Shown: positions 16,137 to 25,148, counted from the stretch's first letter. The stretch: 64,000 nt of DNA from Leifsonia sp. TF02-11 (GCF_017565305.1 NZ_JAGEKP010000003.1:620001-684000); one strand, 5' to 3'. Program-made: numbers and translations. Notes: generated by a model from the sequence alone, not told the origin.

Positions 16137-17423
16137 GTGCCCGCGATCGTGATCATCGGCGCCCAGTGGGGCGATGAAGGCAAAGGCAAGGCGACCGACC
16201 TGCTCGGCAGCCGCATCGACTATGTCGTCAAGTTCAACGGCGGTAACAACGCCGGGCACACGGTGGTCGTCGGCGACGAGAAGTACGCTCTGCACCTGCT
16301 GCCGTCCGGCATTCTGACCGACGGTGTCACGCCCGTCATCGCCAACGGCGTCGTCGTCGATCTCGAGGTGCTGTTCGAGGAGCTCGACGGGCTCATCGCG
16401 CGCGGCGTCGACGTGTCACGCCTCAAGGTCAGCTCCAATGCGCACGTCATCACGCAGTACCACCGCACGATCGACAAGGTCACCGAGCGATTCCTCGGCA
16501 AGCGGCAGATCGGCACGACCGGCCGTGGCATCGGCCCCACCTACGCCGACAAGATCAACCGCGTCGGCATCCGCATCCAGGACCTCTTCGACGAGAACAT
16601 CCTGCGGCAGAAGGTGGAGGGCGCCCTCGACCAGAAGAACCACCTGCTGGTGAAGGTCTACAACCGACGCGCGATCGGCGTCGACGAGGTCGTCGAAGAC
16701 CTGCTGAGCTACGCCGAGCGGCTGCGGCCCATGGTGGTCGACTCGTCGCTGCTGCTGAACGAGGCGCTGGAGGACGGCAAGTACGTGCTGTTCGAGGGCG
16801 GCCAGGCCACCATGCTCGACGTGGACCACGGCACCTACCCGTTCGTCACGTCCTCCAACTCGACCGCGGGAGGCGCGGCCACCGGGTCGGGGATCGGCCC
16901 CAACCGCATCGACCGCGTCATCGGCATCGTGAAGGCCTACACCACGCGTGTCGGCGCCGGTCCGTTCCCGACGGAGCTGTTCGACGAGTGGGGTGAATTC
17001 CTGCGCGAGCGCGGCTTCGAGTTCGGTACCACCACCGGCCGTCCCCGCCGCACAGGCTGGTACGACGCACCCGTCGCCCGTTACACCGCACGCATCAACG
17101 GCGTCACCGACTTCGTGCTCACCAAGCTCGACACCCTCACCGGCATCGAGCGCATCCCGGTCTGCGTCGCCTACGACGTCGACGGTGTGCGCCACGACGA
17201 GGTCCCCTCCTCCCAGAGCGACTTCCACCACGCGCTGCCGATCTACGAGGAGTTCCCCGGCTGGACCGAGGACATCAGCGGTGCGCGCACCTTCGACGAC
17301 CTCCCCAAGAACGCGCAGGACTATGTGCTCGCGCTGGAGGCCATGTCCGGCGCCCGCATCTCGGCGATCGGCGTCGGCCCGGCCCGCGACGAGATCGTCG
17401 TGCGGCACGACCTCGTCGACTGA
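16137..17423 (+). CDS. purA: Adenylosuccinate synthetase
   Basis: 428 residues, full family length. [11 protein letters not shown] (residues 8-18) carries the catalytic Asp13; [12 protein letters not shown], the signature for IMP and GTP binding, follows with the catalytic His. [39 protein letters not shown] and [11 protein letters not shown] are all conserved. It joins IMP and aspartate using GTP, the first step from IMP to AMP. Other purine genes in this window (purL, purQS, purC) lie at separate places. Start GTG with GAGAGGACC upstream. Confidence 0.98.
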   Translation: MPAIVIIGAQWGDEGKGKATDLLGSRIDYVVKFNGGNNAGHTVVVGDEKYALHLLPSGILTDGVTPVIANGVVVDLEVLFEELDGLIARGVDVSRLKVSSNAHVITQYHRTIDKVTERFLGKRQIGTTGRGIGPTYADKINRVGIRIQDLFDENILRQKVEGALDQKNHLLVKVYNRRAIGVDEVVEDLLSYAERLRPMVVDSSLLLNEALEDGKYVLFEGGQATMLDVDHGTYPFVTSSNSTAGGAATGSGIGPNRIDRVIGIVKAYTTRVGAGPFPTELFDEWGEFLRERGFEFGTTTGRPRRTGWYDAPVARYTARINGVTDFVLTKLDTLTGIERIPVCVAYDVDGVRHDEVPSSQSDFHHALPIYEEFPGWTEDISGARTFDDLPKNAQDYVLALEAMSGARISAIGVGPARDEIVVRHDLVD

Positions 17424-17442
17424 GAGACGCGTCGCGCTTCGC

Positions 17443-17499
17443 ACATTCGTCACGAATGTCGTCATTCGTGCCACGAATCAGGACATCCGTGACGAATGT
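17443..17499. terminator. 57-bp palindromic hairpin between convergent purA and acetyltransferase genes
   Basis: The 28-nt halves (17443-17470 and 17472-17499) match as an inverted repeat at 25 of 28 positions. Each half also contains the smaller palindrome CATTCGTCACGAATG or a variant of it. It lies in the 90-bp gap between convergent stops and probably terminates both transcripts; the nested ATTCGTxACGAAT units could also bind a protein. Confidence 0.75.
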
Positions 17500-17513
17500 C
17501 GGGGCGACCCGCC

Positions 17514-18797
17514 TTAGAACCAGGTGCTGAGCCGCGGCGGCACGGCCGTGCGGAACAGCCGGTCGAGCGCGTCGGCGTCGCCGTGGATGCGGCCGGCGAG
17601 GGCGAGGCCGCGCGCCAGGTCGTGTCCGAGGTAGACGCTGCCGAGCGACTCCACCGGGAGTGTCACGTCCGGCGCGTCGGTGGTCGGCTCCACCCTGGCC
17701 TCGCCGTCTTCGACGATGACCCGGTAGCGGCCCCCGGCGAATCCGAGCTCGTCCGAGACCTCCAGCACCAGGTCTCCGTCGCTCTCGTAGCGGCGGGAGG
17801 TCAGGGTCGCCGGCACGTCGAGGATGCGCACCCACAGGTGGTCCTGCACGCTGGTGATCCGGGCGCCGCGGATGTCCTGAACCAGCAGCTGCACGGGCTC
17901 GTCGACGCCGCGCGCCCAGGCTTTCACCTCGGCGACGAGGTCGAGTTCGAGGAGATAGCGCCACAGCGCCGTCAGTGCGGCGTCGGTCGCCGCCGCCAGG
18001 TAGCCGACCTCCACCACGTGACGCGAGAAGTCCTCTTCGCCGCCGCGGACGACGTAGCTCACGAAACCTTCCGGCCGCCCGTCGGGGGAGTCGTAGCGGA
18101 CGAGCAGTCGGCGGTCGCCGTCCTCGTCGCCCTTCAGTGGTCCGATGAGGCGGTCGGCGAGGTACGGCTCCAGTCCGATCTCGCCGGCGCGGGCGGCCAT
18201 GGCCTCCGCGAGCACGGCGCGGCCCGTCTCGCGGTACTCCTCCGGCGTCGTGAACGAGAGGCGGCCCGGGGTCGGCCCTCCGGCCCAGCGCACCCGCTTG
18301 GTGTCGATGCTCCAGCCGGTGGTGAAGGTCGCGGGACCGAAGCCCCAGCGCCCGTAGATCGTTGACTCCGACACGGTGAGGATCGCGGCCGGGACGCCCT
18401 GCGCGTGGGCGGTGCGCAGCTCCGCGCCGAGAAGCGCGGTCGCGATCCCGCGGCGGCGGTGCGTCGGCGCGACGGTGACGGAGCTGATCGCCCACGCGTC
18501 GAGCGCGCCTCCGCCCGGCACGGTCAGGGGTGCGACCCACGAGTTCACGGTCCCGACCGGCGTGCTGACGCCGTCGTCGTACACCGCGGTCGTGCGGCGG
18601 CCGCCGAAGTTGCCGCGCGCCTCCTCGAGCACTTCCTCCGTGGGCCGTCGGCCGTGGAAACCGCGGAAGTCGGCGATGATCCATGCGTCGACGGCGGCCG
18701 TATCGGTGGGGTCGAGGAGGGACAGTCGGAGGCCGGAACCGGCCAGCGCTTCCTTGGAGCGCTCGTCCAGGGGTGCGGTGAGGTGTGTCTGGGTCAT
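17514..18797 (-). CDS. Eis-like GNAT N-acetyltransferase
   Basis: 427 residues, the length of the three-part Eis family. Domain 1 carries the acetyl-CoA motif SSVTVAPTHRRRGIATALL, followed by the second GNAT-like region (YGRWGFGPAT) and a C-terminal SCP2-like region. The protein ends STWF; in Eis enzymes the C-terminal carboxylate takes part in catalysis, so an intact end is meaningful. Eis relatives acetylate amines, including aminoglycosides, but the physiological substrate here is unknown. Start ATG lies 6 nt after TAGCGT (18809-18804, minus strand), a probable leaderless start. Confidence 0.88.
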   Translation of the reverse strand: MTQTHLTAPLDERSKEALAGSGLRLSLLDPTDTAAVDAWIIADFRGFHGRRPTEEVLEEARGNFGGRRTTAVYDDGVSTPVGTVNSWVAPLTVPGGGALDAWAISSVTVAPTHRRRGIATALLGAELRTAHAQGVPAAILTVSESTIYGRWGFGPATFTTGWSIDTKRVRWAGGPTPGRLSFTTPEEYRETGRAVLAEAMAARAGEIGLEPYLADRLIGPLKGDEDGDRRLLVRYDSPDGRPEGFVSYVVRGGEEDFSRHVVEVGYLAAATDAALTALWRYLLELDLVAEVKAWARGVDEPVQLLVQDIRGARITSVQDHLWVRILDVPATLTSRRYESDGDLVLEVSDELGFAGGRYRVIVEDGEARVEPTTDAPDVTLPVESLGSVYLGHDLARGLALAGRIHGDADALDRLFRTAVPPRLSTWF

Positions 18798-18852
18798 GCC
18801 TCCACGCTATCGGGAGGGTGCGACGCCCGGCCAGATCCCGCTGGCCCGGCCG

Positions 18853-19293
18853 TCACCGCTCCGCGAGCGCGTGCAGGATCGGCAGCAGCGCTCCCGGGGC
18901 CGCTGTCGCCGCCGGCCCGAAGAACGCCGCGTCCGCCGCCTCCACCGAGCCGATCGCCGCGACCGCGGCCGCGGCTCCCGCCGGCGTGACGCGCAACACC
19001 TTCGCCCGGCTGTCCGACGGATCCTGCTCGCGCTCGATCAGCCCTTTCGCCGCCAGCCGGCGGACGACCTCCGAGGTCATGCGCGGGTCGGAGCCGGTGA
19101 GCTCGGACAGGCGGGACTGGCTCGGCGGCTCGTCGCGGCCGTTCAGCCACCAGGTGGAGGCCAGCAACACGAACTGTGCATGGGTCAGGTCGTGCGGGTG
19201 CAGGGCGTCGGCCATCGCCCGCTGCCAGCGCAGGGTGGCATGCCAGAGCAGGAATCCCGGGCTGGTCGCCGGCCCTTCGGGGAAGTCGGTCAT
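18853..19293 (-). CDS. MarR-family transcriptional regulator
   Basis: 146 residues. The winged-helix core is seen in PSQSRLSELTGSDPRMTSEVVRRLAAKGLIEREQDPSDSRAKVLRVTPAG. N-terminal helices are typical (FLLWHATLRWQRAMADAL). It overlaps the upstream SRPBCC gene by 4 nt (ATGA), so it is the second gene of that transcript. A 19-bp inverted repeat just upstream of the SRPBCC gene (19776-19794) is the likely binding site, and the same region faces the ABC exporter genes. Confidence 0.9.
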   Translation of the reverse strand: MTDFPEGPATSPGFLLWHATLRWQRAMADALHPHDLTHAQFVLLASTWWLNGRDEPPSQSRLSELTGSDPRMTSEVVRRLAAKGLIEREQDPSDSRAKVLRVTPAGAAAAVAAIGSVEAADAAFFGPAATAAPGALLPILHALAER

Positions 19294-19757
19294 GCGTCCA
19301 GTGTGGCCCGGTCGCCTGCCGGAGCGCGGTCGGCGTCGTGGGCGCGGCGCTCCGCCGCCGCGAGGAGCGCGGCGAGCGACTGCGGGAAGTCAGCGCTGAT
19401 CTGCGGGCCGAGCTCCGGCCCGACGGTGTCGCCGTCCGCGCCGTCGATCGTGAGCGAGTAGCGCACGAAGGTCCCGTCCGCGAGGTCGTCGAGCTCGTAG
19501 CGAAACGTCAGCCGCACCGTGCCGAACTCGGTGACGTCGGCGTAGGTCTTCCCGGCGGCGAGCTCCACGATGCGGGAGCGTATGGGCTCCTGGCCCTCCG
19601 GGGTGACCGTCAGTTCCGTCCCGACCTCGAACGGTCCGTGCAGTTCGAACCGGTCGGCGCCGGGGTAGGTCAGGCCGCCGGTGTGGAGGTCGCGCACGGC
19701 CTCCCAGACGGCCTCGCGCGACGCTCCGGTCTCGGCGGTCTCTTCTGTGCTCCACAT
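19290..19757 (-). CDS. SRPBCC/START-like protein
   Basis: 155 residues from the ATG at 19757 (MWSTEETAETGAS), chosen because AAAGGTG lies about 6 nt upstream. A GTG three codons earlier is the alternative. The pattern WSTEETAETGASREAVWEAVRDLHTGGLTYPG...GTELTVTPEGQ...TFRYELDDLADGTFVRYSLTI fits the helix-grip fold of polyketide cyclase/START-like proteins, which bind a hydrophobic ligand. It is the first gene of a pair with MarR; this arrangement suggests a ligand-binding protein whose gene is under the adjacent regulator. Function unknown. Confidence 0.75.
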   Translation of the reverse strand: MWSTEETAETGASREAVWEAVRDLHTGGLTYPGADRFELHGPFEVGTELTVTPEGQEPIRSRIVELAAGKTYADVTEFGTVRLTFRYELDDLADGTFVRYSLTIDGADGDTVGPELGPQISADFPQSLAALLAAAERRAHDADRAPAGDRATLDA

Positions 19758-19775
19758 CGTCGTCACCTTTCTCTG

Positions 19776-19794
19776 TGCGTAGATAATCTATGCA
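19776..19794. promoter_or_regulatory. MarR operator, 19-bp inverted repeat
   Basis: TGCGTAGATAATCTATGCA reads TGC[A/G]TAGAT on both arms around a single central base, with one mismatch. It sits in the gap between the SRPBCC-MarR genes and the ABC exporter and spans the only AT-rich stretch, so it probably overlaps the promoter. Confidence 0.7.
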
Positions 19795-19928
19795 TAGAGT
19801 AAACCGTTCGAGCGAGAACGCAACCCCACCTGGTACCGCGGGCCCACCTCCAGCGGATGAGGCGCGGCGCCTCGAATCGTACCAGCGCCGGACGCGGAGG
19901 CCCGGCCGTCGGCACCAGGCTGGAGGGC

Positions 19929-20645
19929 ATGACAGCTGCACCCGACCAATCCGCCGCCCGCCCTGTGCTCCACGCCTCCGCCCTCACCAAGGCCTACGGT
20001 TCGGCCGTCGCCCTCGGCGGGGTCGATTTCCGCATCTCCGCGGGCGAATCGGTCGCGATCATGGGAGCCTCCGGCTCGGGCAAGACCACCCTCCTGCACT
20101 GCCTGGCCGGGATCGTGAAGCCCGACTCGGGCACCGTCATTCTGAACGCGCCGTCCGGACCCGTCGACGTGACGGCGCTCGGCGAGTCGGGGAGGTCCCG
20201 ACTGCGTCGAGAGGCCTTCGGCTTCGTCTTCCAGCAGGGCCTTCTCCTCCCGGAACTGACCGCCGTCGAGAACGTCGCCCTCCCGCTCATGCTCTCGGGA
20301 GCCGCGCGCACGACCGCCGAGGCCGCCGCAGCCGACTGGCTGGGGCGTCTCGGTCTCGCCGGGATGGAGGCCAGGCGGATCGGCGAGCTCTCCGGCGGCC
20401 AGGCTCAGCGCGTCGCCATCGCCCGCTCCCAGGTGACGGGCGCATCGGTGGTCTTCGCCGACGAACCCACCGGCGCGCTGGACTCCAGCACCTCGGCCGA
20501 CGTGATGGCGGCCCTGATCGCCTCCACCACTGGCAACGGACGCTCCCTCGTGGTCGTGACCCACGACGACGACGTCGCGCGACAGTGCGCCCGGGTCCTC
20601 AAGCTGTCCGACGGACGCATCGTCGACGAGGCGGTGACGCGATGA
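19929..20645 (+). CDS. ABC transporter ATP-binding protein (MacB/LolD type)
   Basis: 238 residues from ATG 19929. Walker A is GASGSGKTT (46-54), signature LSGGQAQR near 154-161, Walker B VVFADEPTGALDSS near 174-187, and the H-loop VVTHDDDVA follows. Sequence type is that of exporters paired with FtsX-like permeases (MacB, LolD, BceA). The start lies 7 nt after CAGGCT, possibly leaderless. It overlaps the permease gene by 4 nt. The divergent MarR operator next to it suggests shared regulation. Confidence 0.93.
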   Translation: MTAAPDQSAARPVLHASALTKAYGSAVALGGVDFRISAGESVAIMGASGSGKTTLLHCLAGIVKPDSGTVILNAPSGPVDVTALGESGRSRLRREAFGFVFQQGLLLPELTAVENVALPLMLSGAARTTAEAAAADWLGRLGLAGMEARRIGELSGGQAQRVAIARSQVTGASVVFADEPTGALDSSTSADVMAALIASTTGNGRSLVVVTHDDDVARQCARVLKLSDGRIVDEAVTR

Positions 20646-21973
20646 CCACGCTCCGGATCGCGTGGCTGTTCGCCCGCCGCGGCGCCGACGACCGCTCGAC
20701 GGTGCTGCTCCCCGTCATCGCGTTCGCGGTGTCGTCCCTGCTGCTGCTGGTCGTCGCGGGAGGCGCCCAGGCGTTCTTCTCCTGGCGGGACGGCGACGCG
20801 TTCCTCTATCAAGCGCTCGCGGTCATCGCACTCGCACTGCTCGTCGTGCCGCTCGTCGGGCTCGGTGGCTCCGCCGCGCGGCTCTCCGCCCGTCGCCGCG
20901 ACGACCGGCTCGCGGGCCTGCGGCTGCTGGGCGCGTCGCCGGCGATGGTGGCCGCGCTCACCGTGATCGAGTCGACAGGGCTCGCCGTCGTCGGCACGAT
21001 CGCCGGGCTCGTCCCGTACCTGCCTGTCGCTCCGCTCGTCGGGCTGATCCCGTTCCGGGGCGAACCACTCGGAGCGGCCGCCGTGCTCCAGCCCGGTGCG
21101 GTCGCGCTGGCCGTGCTGGGTGTGGCGGTGCTCGCCGCCGCGAGCGCTGCGCTCGGGCTGCGCGGCGTGGTCGTCTCGCCCCTCGGCGTGCGGACCAGGC
21201 AGGCCGCCCCTCGCGTGCACTGGATTCGCGCCCTGGTCGCGGTCGTCGTGATCGCGGCGACCTACCTGGTCATGAGCGCCCTCCAGGTCTTCGTCGGAGC
21301 GCTCGTCGTGCTGACGGTGCTCGGAATCGGGTTCGGCGGAACGATCGCCGTCCTCAACCTCGTGGGACCGTGGGTGCTCCGGAAGATCGCCTCCGGCCAG
21401 GCGCGCCGTGCCACGACCGCACGCCGGCTGCTCGCCGCCCGGGCCGTGCTCGAATCGCCGAAAGCCGCCTGGCGGCAGGTGTCGGGTGTCGCGATGACGA
21501 GCTTCATGGCGGTGTTCGCCGGCGTCGGCGTCGGGATCCTCGGGATGGCGGGCGAGGGAGGCGACGCCCAGAGCCGGACGCTGCTCGCCGACATCCGCAC
21601 GGGCGTCGTCGTCACGGTGATCGTGTCGTTCCTGATGGTCGCCTGCTCTGCCGGGGTGAACCAGGCCGCGGCCGTGCTCGACCGTCGCGATCTCTACGTC
21701 AGCCTCGATCGCATCGGCATGCCCGTCGCCGAGATGGACGCCGCGCGGTCGCGTGCCGTGATGTCACCGCTCCGCGTGACGACGATCGGCTCGGCGCTCA
21801 CCGCGGCGATCGTGGTGTTCCCGCTCGCCGGGCTGAGCCTCCTGGTCGCACCCCTCACCCTGGTCATGGTGGCGGCCTGCCTGGCGGCCGGCGTCCTGCT
21901 GGTGTGGGCGGCGCTCCGGGCGACGCGCCCCGTGTTGAGGCACGTGCTGGCGGAGACGTCTCCCTCGCTCTGA
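20642..21973 (+). CDS. FtsX-like ABC transporter permease
   Basis: 443 residues starting at the ATG that overlaps the ATPase stop (ATGA). It has about eight to ten membrane helices in two blocks. LSARRRDDRLAGLRLLGASPAMVAALTVIESTGLAVVG is the FtsX-like region contacting the ATPase, and the same theme recurs in YVSLDRIGMPVAEMDAARSRAVMSPL. Likely an exporter of peptides, lipids or antibiotics, or a detoxification pump of the Bce type. No peptide-binding periplasmic loop of MacB size is seen. Confidence 0.85.
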   Translation: MTTLRIAWLFARRGADDRSTVLLPVIAFAVSSLLLLVVAGGAQAFFSWRDGDAFLYQALAVIALALLVVPLVGLGGSAARLSARRRDDRLAGLRLLGASPAMVAALTVIESTGLAVVGTIAGLVPYLPVAPLVGLIPFRGEPLGAAAVLQPGAVALAVLGVAVLAAASAALGLRGVVVSPLGVRTRQAAPRVHWIRALVAVVVIAATYLVMSALQVFVGALVVLTVLGIGFGGTIAVLNLVGPWVLRKIASGQARRATTARRLLAARAVLESPKAAWRQVSGVAMTSFMAVFAGVGVGILGMAGEGGDAQSRTLLADIRTGVVVTVIVSFLMVACSAGVNQAAAVLDRRDLYVSLDRIGMPVAEMDAARSRAVMSPLRVTTIGSALTAAIVVFPLAGLSLLVAPLTLVMVAACLAAGVLLVWAALRATRPVLRHVLAETSPSL

Positions 21974-22013
21974 ACAGTGCTCCGGCGGTGCTCCGGCCCG
22001 GTAGGGTCGGAGC

Positions 22014-22328
22014 ATGGCTGAGAACGAGTCGACCGCGGAGGCGCTGGAACGCCTCCGGAGCATCCGGCAGAGCATCGACAACATCGACGCGGCCGTCATC
22101 CACATGCTCGCCGAGCGATTCAAGTTCACCCAGCAGGTGGGGGCGCTCAAGGCCGAGCACGGCCTCCCTCCCGCCGATCCGGAGCGGGAGCGGGAGCAGA
22201 TCCAACGTCTCAGGGTGCTGGCGGAGGAGAGCCATCTCGATCCGGCCTTCGCCGAGAAGTTCCTGGGCTTCATCGTCGCAGAGGTCATCCACCACCACGA
22301 GCGCATCGCGTCAGAGAACGGCCGCTGA
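22014..22328 (+). CDS. Chorismate mutase, AroQ type
   Basis: 104 residues, one all-helical AroQ domain: LERLRSIRQSIDNIDAAVIHMLAERFKFTQQVGALKAEHGLPPADPEREREQ. It converts chorismate to prephenate for Phe and Tyr synthesis. There is no signal peptide, so it is the cytosolic type. The ATG is 6 nt after TAGGGT (22002-22007), a probable leaderless start. The SDR gene begins 3 nt after its stop and is likely cotranscribed. Confidence 0.92.
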   Translation: MAENESTAEALERLRSIRQSIDNIDAAVIHMLAERFKFTQQVGALKAEHGLPPADPEREREQIQRLRVLAEESHLDPAFAEKFLGFIVAEVIHHHERIASENGR

Positions 22329-22331
22329 GGC

Positions 22332-23255
22332 GTGGCCTGGGATCCGGCGCAGCTTCCCGACGCCCACGGTCGCACGGTCGTCATCACGGGCGGTAACTCC
22401 GGGGTGGGCTATTTCACCGGGGAGCAGCTCGCCAGAGCCGGCGCCCGGGTCGTGCTGGCCTGCAGGGACCCCGAGCGGGCAGAAGCGGCGGTGTCGGCCA
22501 TCCGCCGTCGCGTGCCGGGCGCGCGGGTGGAGGCCACCCCTCTGGACGTGACGGACCGTCGGTCGATCGACGCCCAGGCGACGATGCTCCTCGAACGCGG
22601 CAGGGTGGACGCCCTGGTGCTCAACGCCGGTATGGTGCACCCGCCGCGCGAACGCCGCACCGACGCCTACGGCAACGAGCTCGTCCTCGCGACGAACGTG
22701 CTCGGGCACTTCCGGCTGGTCGCCCGCGCGCTCCCGGTGCTGCAGGCGACGGAGGGCGCACGGGTCGTGACGCTCGGCTCCCTCGCGACACGGCTCTCGC
22801 GGCTGCGGCTGGACGACCTCCAGCTGGAGCGCGGCTACACGGCGTGGCGCGCGTACGCCGGCTCGAAGATCGCCGCCCAGGCATTCGGTTTCGAGCTCGA
22901 GCGGCGGCTGCGCGCCGCGGGGAGCGGCGTCACGAGCATCGTCGTGCATCCCGGCTACTCGACCTCAGGCCGTACGCCCGGCGTGCGCGGGGTCAACCAG
23001 CCGACGCGGGCGAAGCGTTTCGTCGACAACCTGCAGGCGGCGTGGACGCAGGGCAAGGACCACGGGGCCTGGGCGCCGGTCAGGGCGGTGCTCGACCCCG
23101 GCATCACCGGAGAGGACTACCTCGGCCCGGTCGGCAGGACCAAGGGCCTCCCGACGCACGCGCACCCGACGCGCAGCTCACGGTCGCCGCGCACCGGGGC
23201 CCGCCTGTGGCCGCTGCTGGAGGCTGCGGCGGATCAGCCGTTCCCCATCGTCTGA
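22332..23255 (+). CDS. Short-chain dehydrogenase/reductase, retinol-dehydrogenase-like
   Basis: 307 residues. Cofactor motif TGGNSGVGYFTGEQLARAGARVVLACRDPER indicates NADP preference (Arg after the strand). NAG is present (LVLNAGMVHPP). The catalytic Ser is in VTLGSLAT, and YAGSK supplies Tyr and Lys. The long C-terminal part beyond 230 is typical of the RDH/WWOX-like branch. GTG start 3 nt after the chorismate mutase stop, without a good Shine-Dalgarno site, so reinitiation is likely. Substrate unknown. Confidence 0.88.
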   Translation: MAWDPAQLPDAHGRTVVITGGNSGVGYFTGEQLARAGARVVLACRDPERAEAAVSAIRRRVPGARVEATPLDVTDRRSIDAQATMLLERGRVDALVLNAGMVHPPRERRTDAYGNELVLATNVLGHFRLVARALPVLQATEGARVVTLGSLATRLSRLRLDDLQLERGYTAWRAYAGSKIAAQAFGFELERRLRAAGSGVTSIVVHPGYSTSGRTPGVRGVNQPTRAKRFVDNLQAAWTQGKDHGAWAPVRAVLDPGITGEDYLGPVGRTKGLPTHAHPTRSSRSPRTGARLWPLLEAAADQPFPIV

Positions 23256-23271
23256 CGGATCGTCGTAGCCC

Positions 23272-23910
23272 TCAGCGGAAACCGGCGAGAGCCGCGCCGT
23301 AGCGTTCGCGGTCGGCGCGGGTCTCGGCGGTGACGAGCAGGCCGTGCTCGCCGATGCGTCGCGTGAACTCGCCCGTGCACGGTATCTCCACGATCGTCGT
23401 GAGACCCGACCGCCAGGCCGGGACGAGAGCGTCGATAGCTGCGTGCTCCGGCTGCTCGTCCAGCGCGCGGGGTGCCTGCAACCTGCGGTCGAGCAGCGCG
23501 TTCCTCCACTGTTCGGCGGCCGGGGTCAGCGCCTCAGGGCCGACATCGTCGCGCCAGGACGGACCGATGAGCTCACGGAGGAGGCTGGCGCGTTCCTCCA
23601 GACCGATCCCGGGATCGTGGAGGCGGTCGAGGAGGTGCGGATCAGGTGCCCTGCCGGCGTGCTTCAGTGCTGCAGCCCAGCTCCCGGGCCACGCCGCCTG
23701 CCACGACGCGATCGGTGCGGCCGCTCGCAGCGAACCGTCGACGGGGGCGGGAGGGGAGCTGAGCGCTGGCGGCAGGTCCGCTCCGTCGGGGAGCAGCTGC
23801 CACGCCTCGCGCAACCAGAGGAGGTTCAGCAATTCCTGCGTGTCGTCCTGTACGGTGATCACCATGTCGTGCGGCCAGCGCGAGCCGGGGAGCGGGATCG
23901 ACGAACGCAC
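23272..23910 (-). CDS. Hypothetical protein of the collagen-like operon
   Basis: 212 residues, soluble, Trp- and Leu-rich, with no signal peptide. Recognisable stretches are TQELLNLLWLREAWQLLPDGADLPP and SWRDDVGPEALTPAAEQWRNALLDRR, but I assign no family. It begins 7 nt after the stop of the 97-residue gene on the same strand, so it is probably the third gene of the transcript with the collagen-like protein. The start is GTG; an ATG 15 codons in is possible. Confidence 0.6.
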   Translation of the reverse strand: MRSSIPLPGSRWPHDMVITVQDDTQELLNLLWLREAWQLLPDGADLPPALSSPPAPVDGSLRAAAPIASWQAAWPGSWAAALKHAGRAPDPHLLDRLHDPGIGLEERASLLRELIGPSWRDDVGPEALTPAAEQWRNALLDRRLQAPRALDEQPEHAAIDALVPAWRSGLTTIVEIPCTGEFTRRIGEHGLLVTAETRADRERYGAALAGFR

Positions 23911-23917
23911 GGTGTGC

Positions 23918-24211
23918 TCAGTCGTCGATGACGATGGACAGGAGGCGATGGCCGTCGGGAACGGCGGCCCGCAGCGCGTCGCGCGCTGTGGCGTAGTCGG
24001 GGCCGTCCGCCTCGATCTCGGTCACGGCGGTCGGGCGCACGACCGCGGTGGCGATCACGCGCCCTCCGCGGGGCATGGCGTTGTGCACCTGGATGAGCTC
24101 GCTGCCCTCCGGCACCTGCGCCTCGACGAGCTCCCGTGCCGTCTGGGCGTCGTCCGCTTCTGCGGTGAGCTCCTGCGTCTCGCTGCTCTGGATCAGTCCG
24201 CGGACCTTCAT
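23918..24211 (-). CDS. Small hypothetical protein with an internal duplication
   Basis: 97 residues made of two similar halves: TAEADDAQTARELVEAQVPEG...LIQV and EIEADGPDYATARDALRAAVPDG...LLSI. Each looks like a beta-alpha-beta unit. There is no signal peptide. The ATG overlaps the stop of the collagen-like gene by one base (TGATG), implying coupled translation. I recognise no family; the duplication suggests a small pseudo-dimeric fold. Confidence 0.65.
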   Translation of the reverse strand: MKVRGLIQSSETQELTAEADDAQTARELVEAQVPEGSELIQVHNAMPRGGRVIATAVVRPTAVTEIEADGPDYATARDALRAAVPDGHRLLSIVIDD

Positions 24212-25041
24212 CAGGCCACCTTCCTGAGGGTGAGGATGGTCTGGATGGTGCTGGGGACGTCGTTGGTCAGGAACGCCTGCACCGCGCTTCCGGCGGCCAG
24301 TGTCCGGTAGACGGTGAACTCGGTCGACCCGCTGGCGAACGACCGCGTGCCGCCGACGACCGGAAGCCCGTCGATGCTGAAGGCGGCCATCGCCTGGTCG
24401 CCGGAGAGCTGGGCCGAGAAGGTGATCGCGTAGACGCCGGCCGTGGTCGCGACCATCGCGTTCCCGGATTGCACCGGCGCGTCCGTCCCGGCGGTGAGGC
24501 AGTTGCCGAGGGGGATGACGACGCCGGAGGTGTTGGTGACGACCGACTGGGTGTTCGTGCAGGACAGCAGGGCCGTCGGGGCGTCCAGCCCGGGCGGTCC
24601 CATCGCGCCCTGCGGGCCGGTGGCGCCCGCCGGGCCGGTGGCGCCGATGGTGCCCTGTGGGCCGGTGGAGCCCTGCGGGCCGGTGGAGCCCGCCGGGCCG
24701 GTGGCACCGGCTGCTCCTGGCGCGCCGGCTGCTCCGGTCGCTCCGGTCGCGCCAGTCGCTCCAGCCGCGCCCCTCGCGCCGGCTGGGCCTGTCGCACCGG
24801 TGGCGCCCGCCGTGCCCGTGGCTCCGGTGGCACCAGTGGCTCCCGCGGCTCCTGTCGCACCGGTGGCGCCGGCATCTCCCTGAGCGCCGGCCGACCCACG
24901 CGTGTGTCCCGACCCGCTGCCTGCCGCGTTCGAGGACGCGGCGGTCCCGGCAAGCGCTGCTCCCCCCGCCCCGGCGAGGGCGCCTCCCACGACGGCGGCG
25001 GCGACGATCACGGCGGCGAAAGCAGCGCGACTCAGCGGCAC
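24211..25041 (-). CDS. Collagen-like surface protein with BclA/C1q-like C-terminal domain
   Basis: 276 residues from the GTG at 25041, chosen for its GAGGAG Shine-Dalgarno site 6 nt upstream; a longer in-frame extension has no such site. N-terminal hydrophobic segment [19 protein letters not shown] (signal or anchor). Roughly residues 45-155 are uninterrupted Gly-X-Y triplets (GATGATGAAG, later [10 protein letters not shown] and GPPG). The last ~120 residues form a beta-rich domain ([31 protein letters not shown]) like the trimerising head of BclA/C1q-type proteins. It should form a surface-exposed triple-helical trimer, possibly for adhesion. Two small genes follow in overlap. Confidence 0.85.
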   Translation of the reverse strand: MPLSRAAFAAVIVAAAVVGGALAGAGGAALAGTAASSNAAGSGSGHTRGSAGAQGDAGATGATGAAGATGATGATGTAGATGATGPAGARGAAGATGATGATGAAGAPGAAGATGPAGSTGPQGSTGPQGTIGATGPAGATGPQGAMGPPGLDAPTALLSCTNTQSVVTNTSGVVIPLGNCLTAGTDAPVQSGNAMVATTAGVYAITFSAQLSGDQAMAAFSIDGLPVVGGTRSFASGSTEFTVYRTLAAGSAVQAFLTNDVPSTIQTILTLRKVA

Positions 25042-25148
25042 GAGCACTCCTCGAGTGGGCGGTACGGGACGGGCGGTGGGCGGCGGGACGGCTCGGCCGT
25101 CTCGGGGTCCTGGCGGACGACCACAGTCGGGTGCGGACGTCCGCTGCA

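Noticed and set aside
24580-24890. Repetitive short-unit DNA resembling a CRISPR or satellite
   Set aside because: The repeat is 9 bp-based and encodes Gly-X-Y collagen triplets in one continuous frame; no spacers of constant length.
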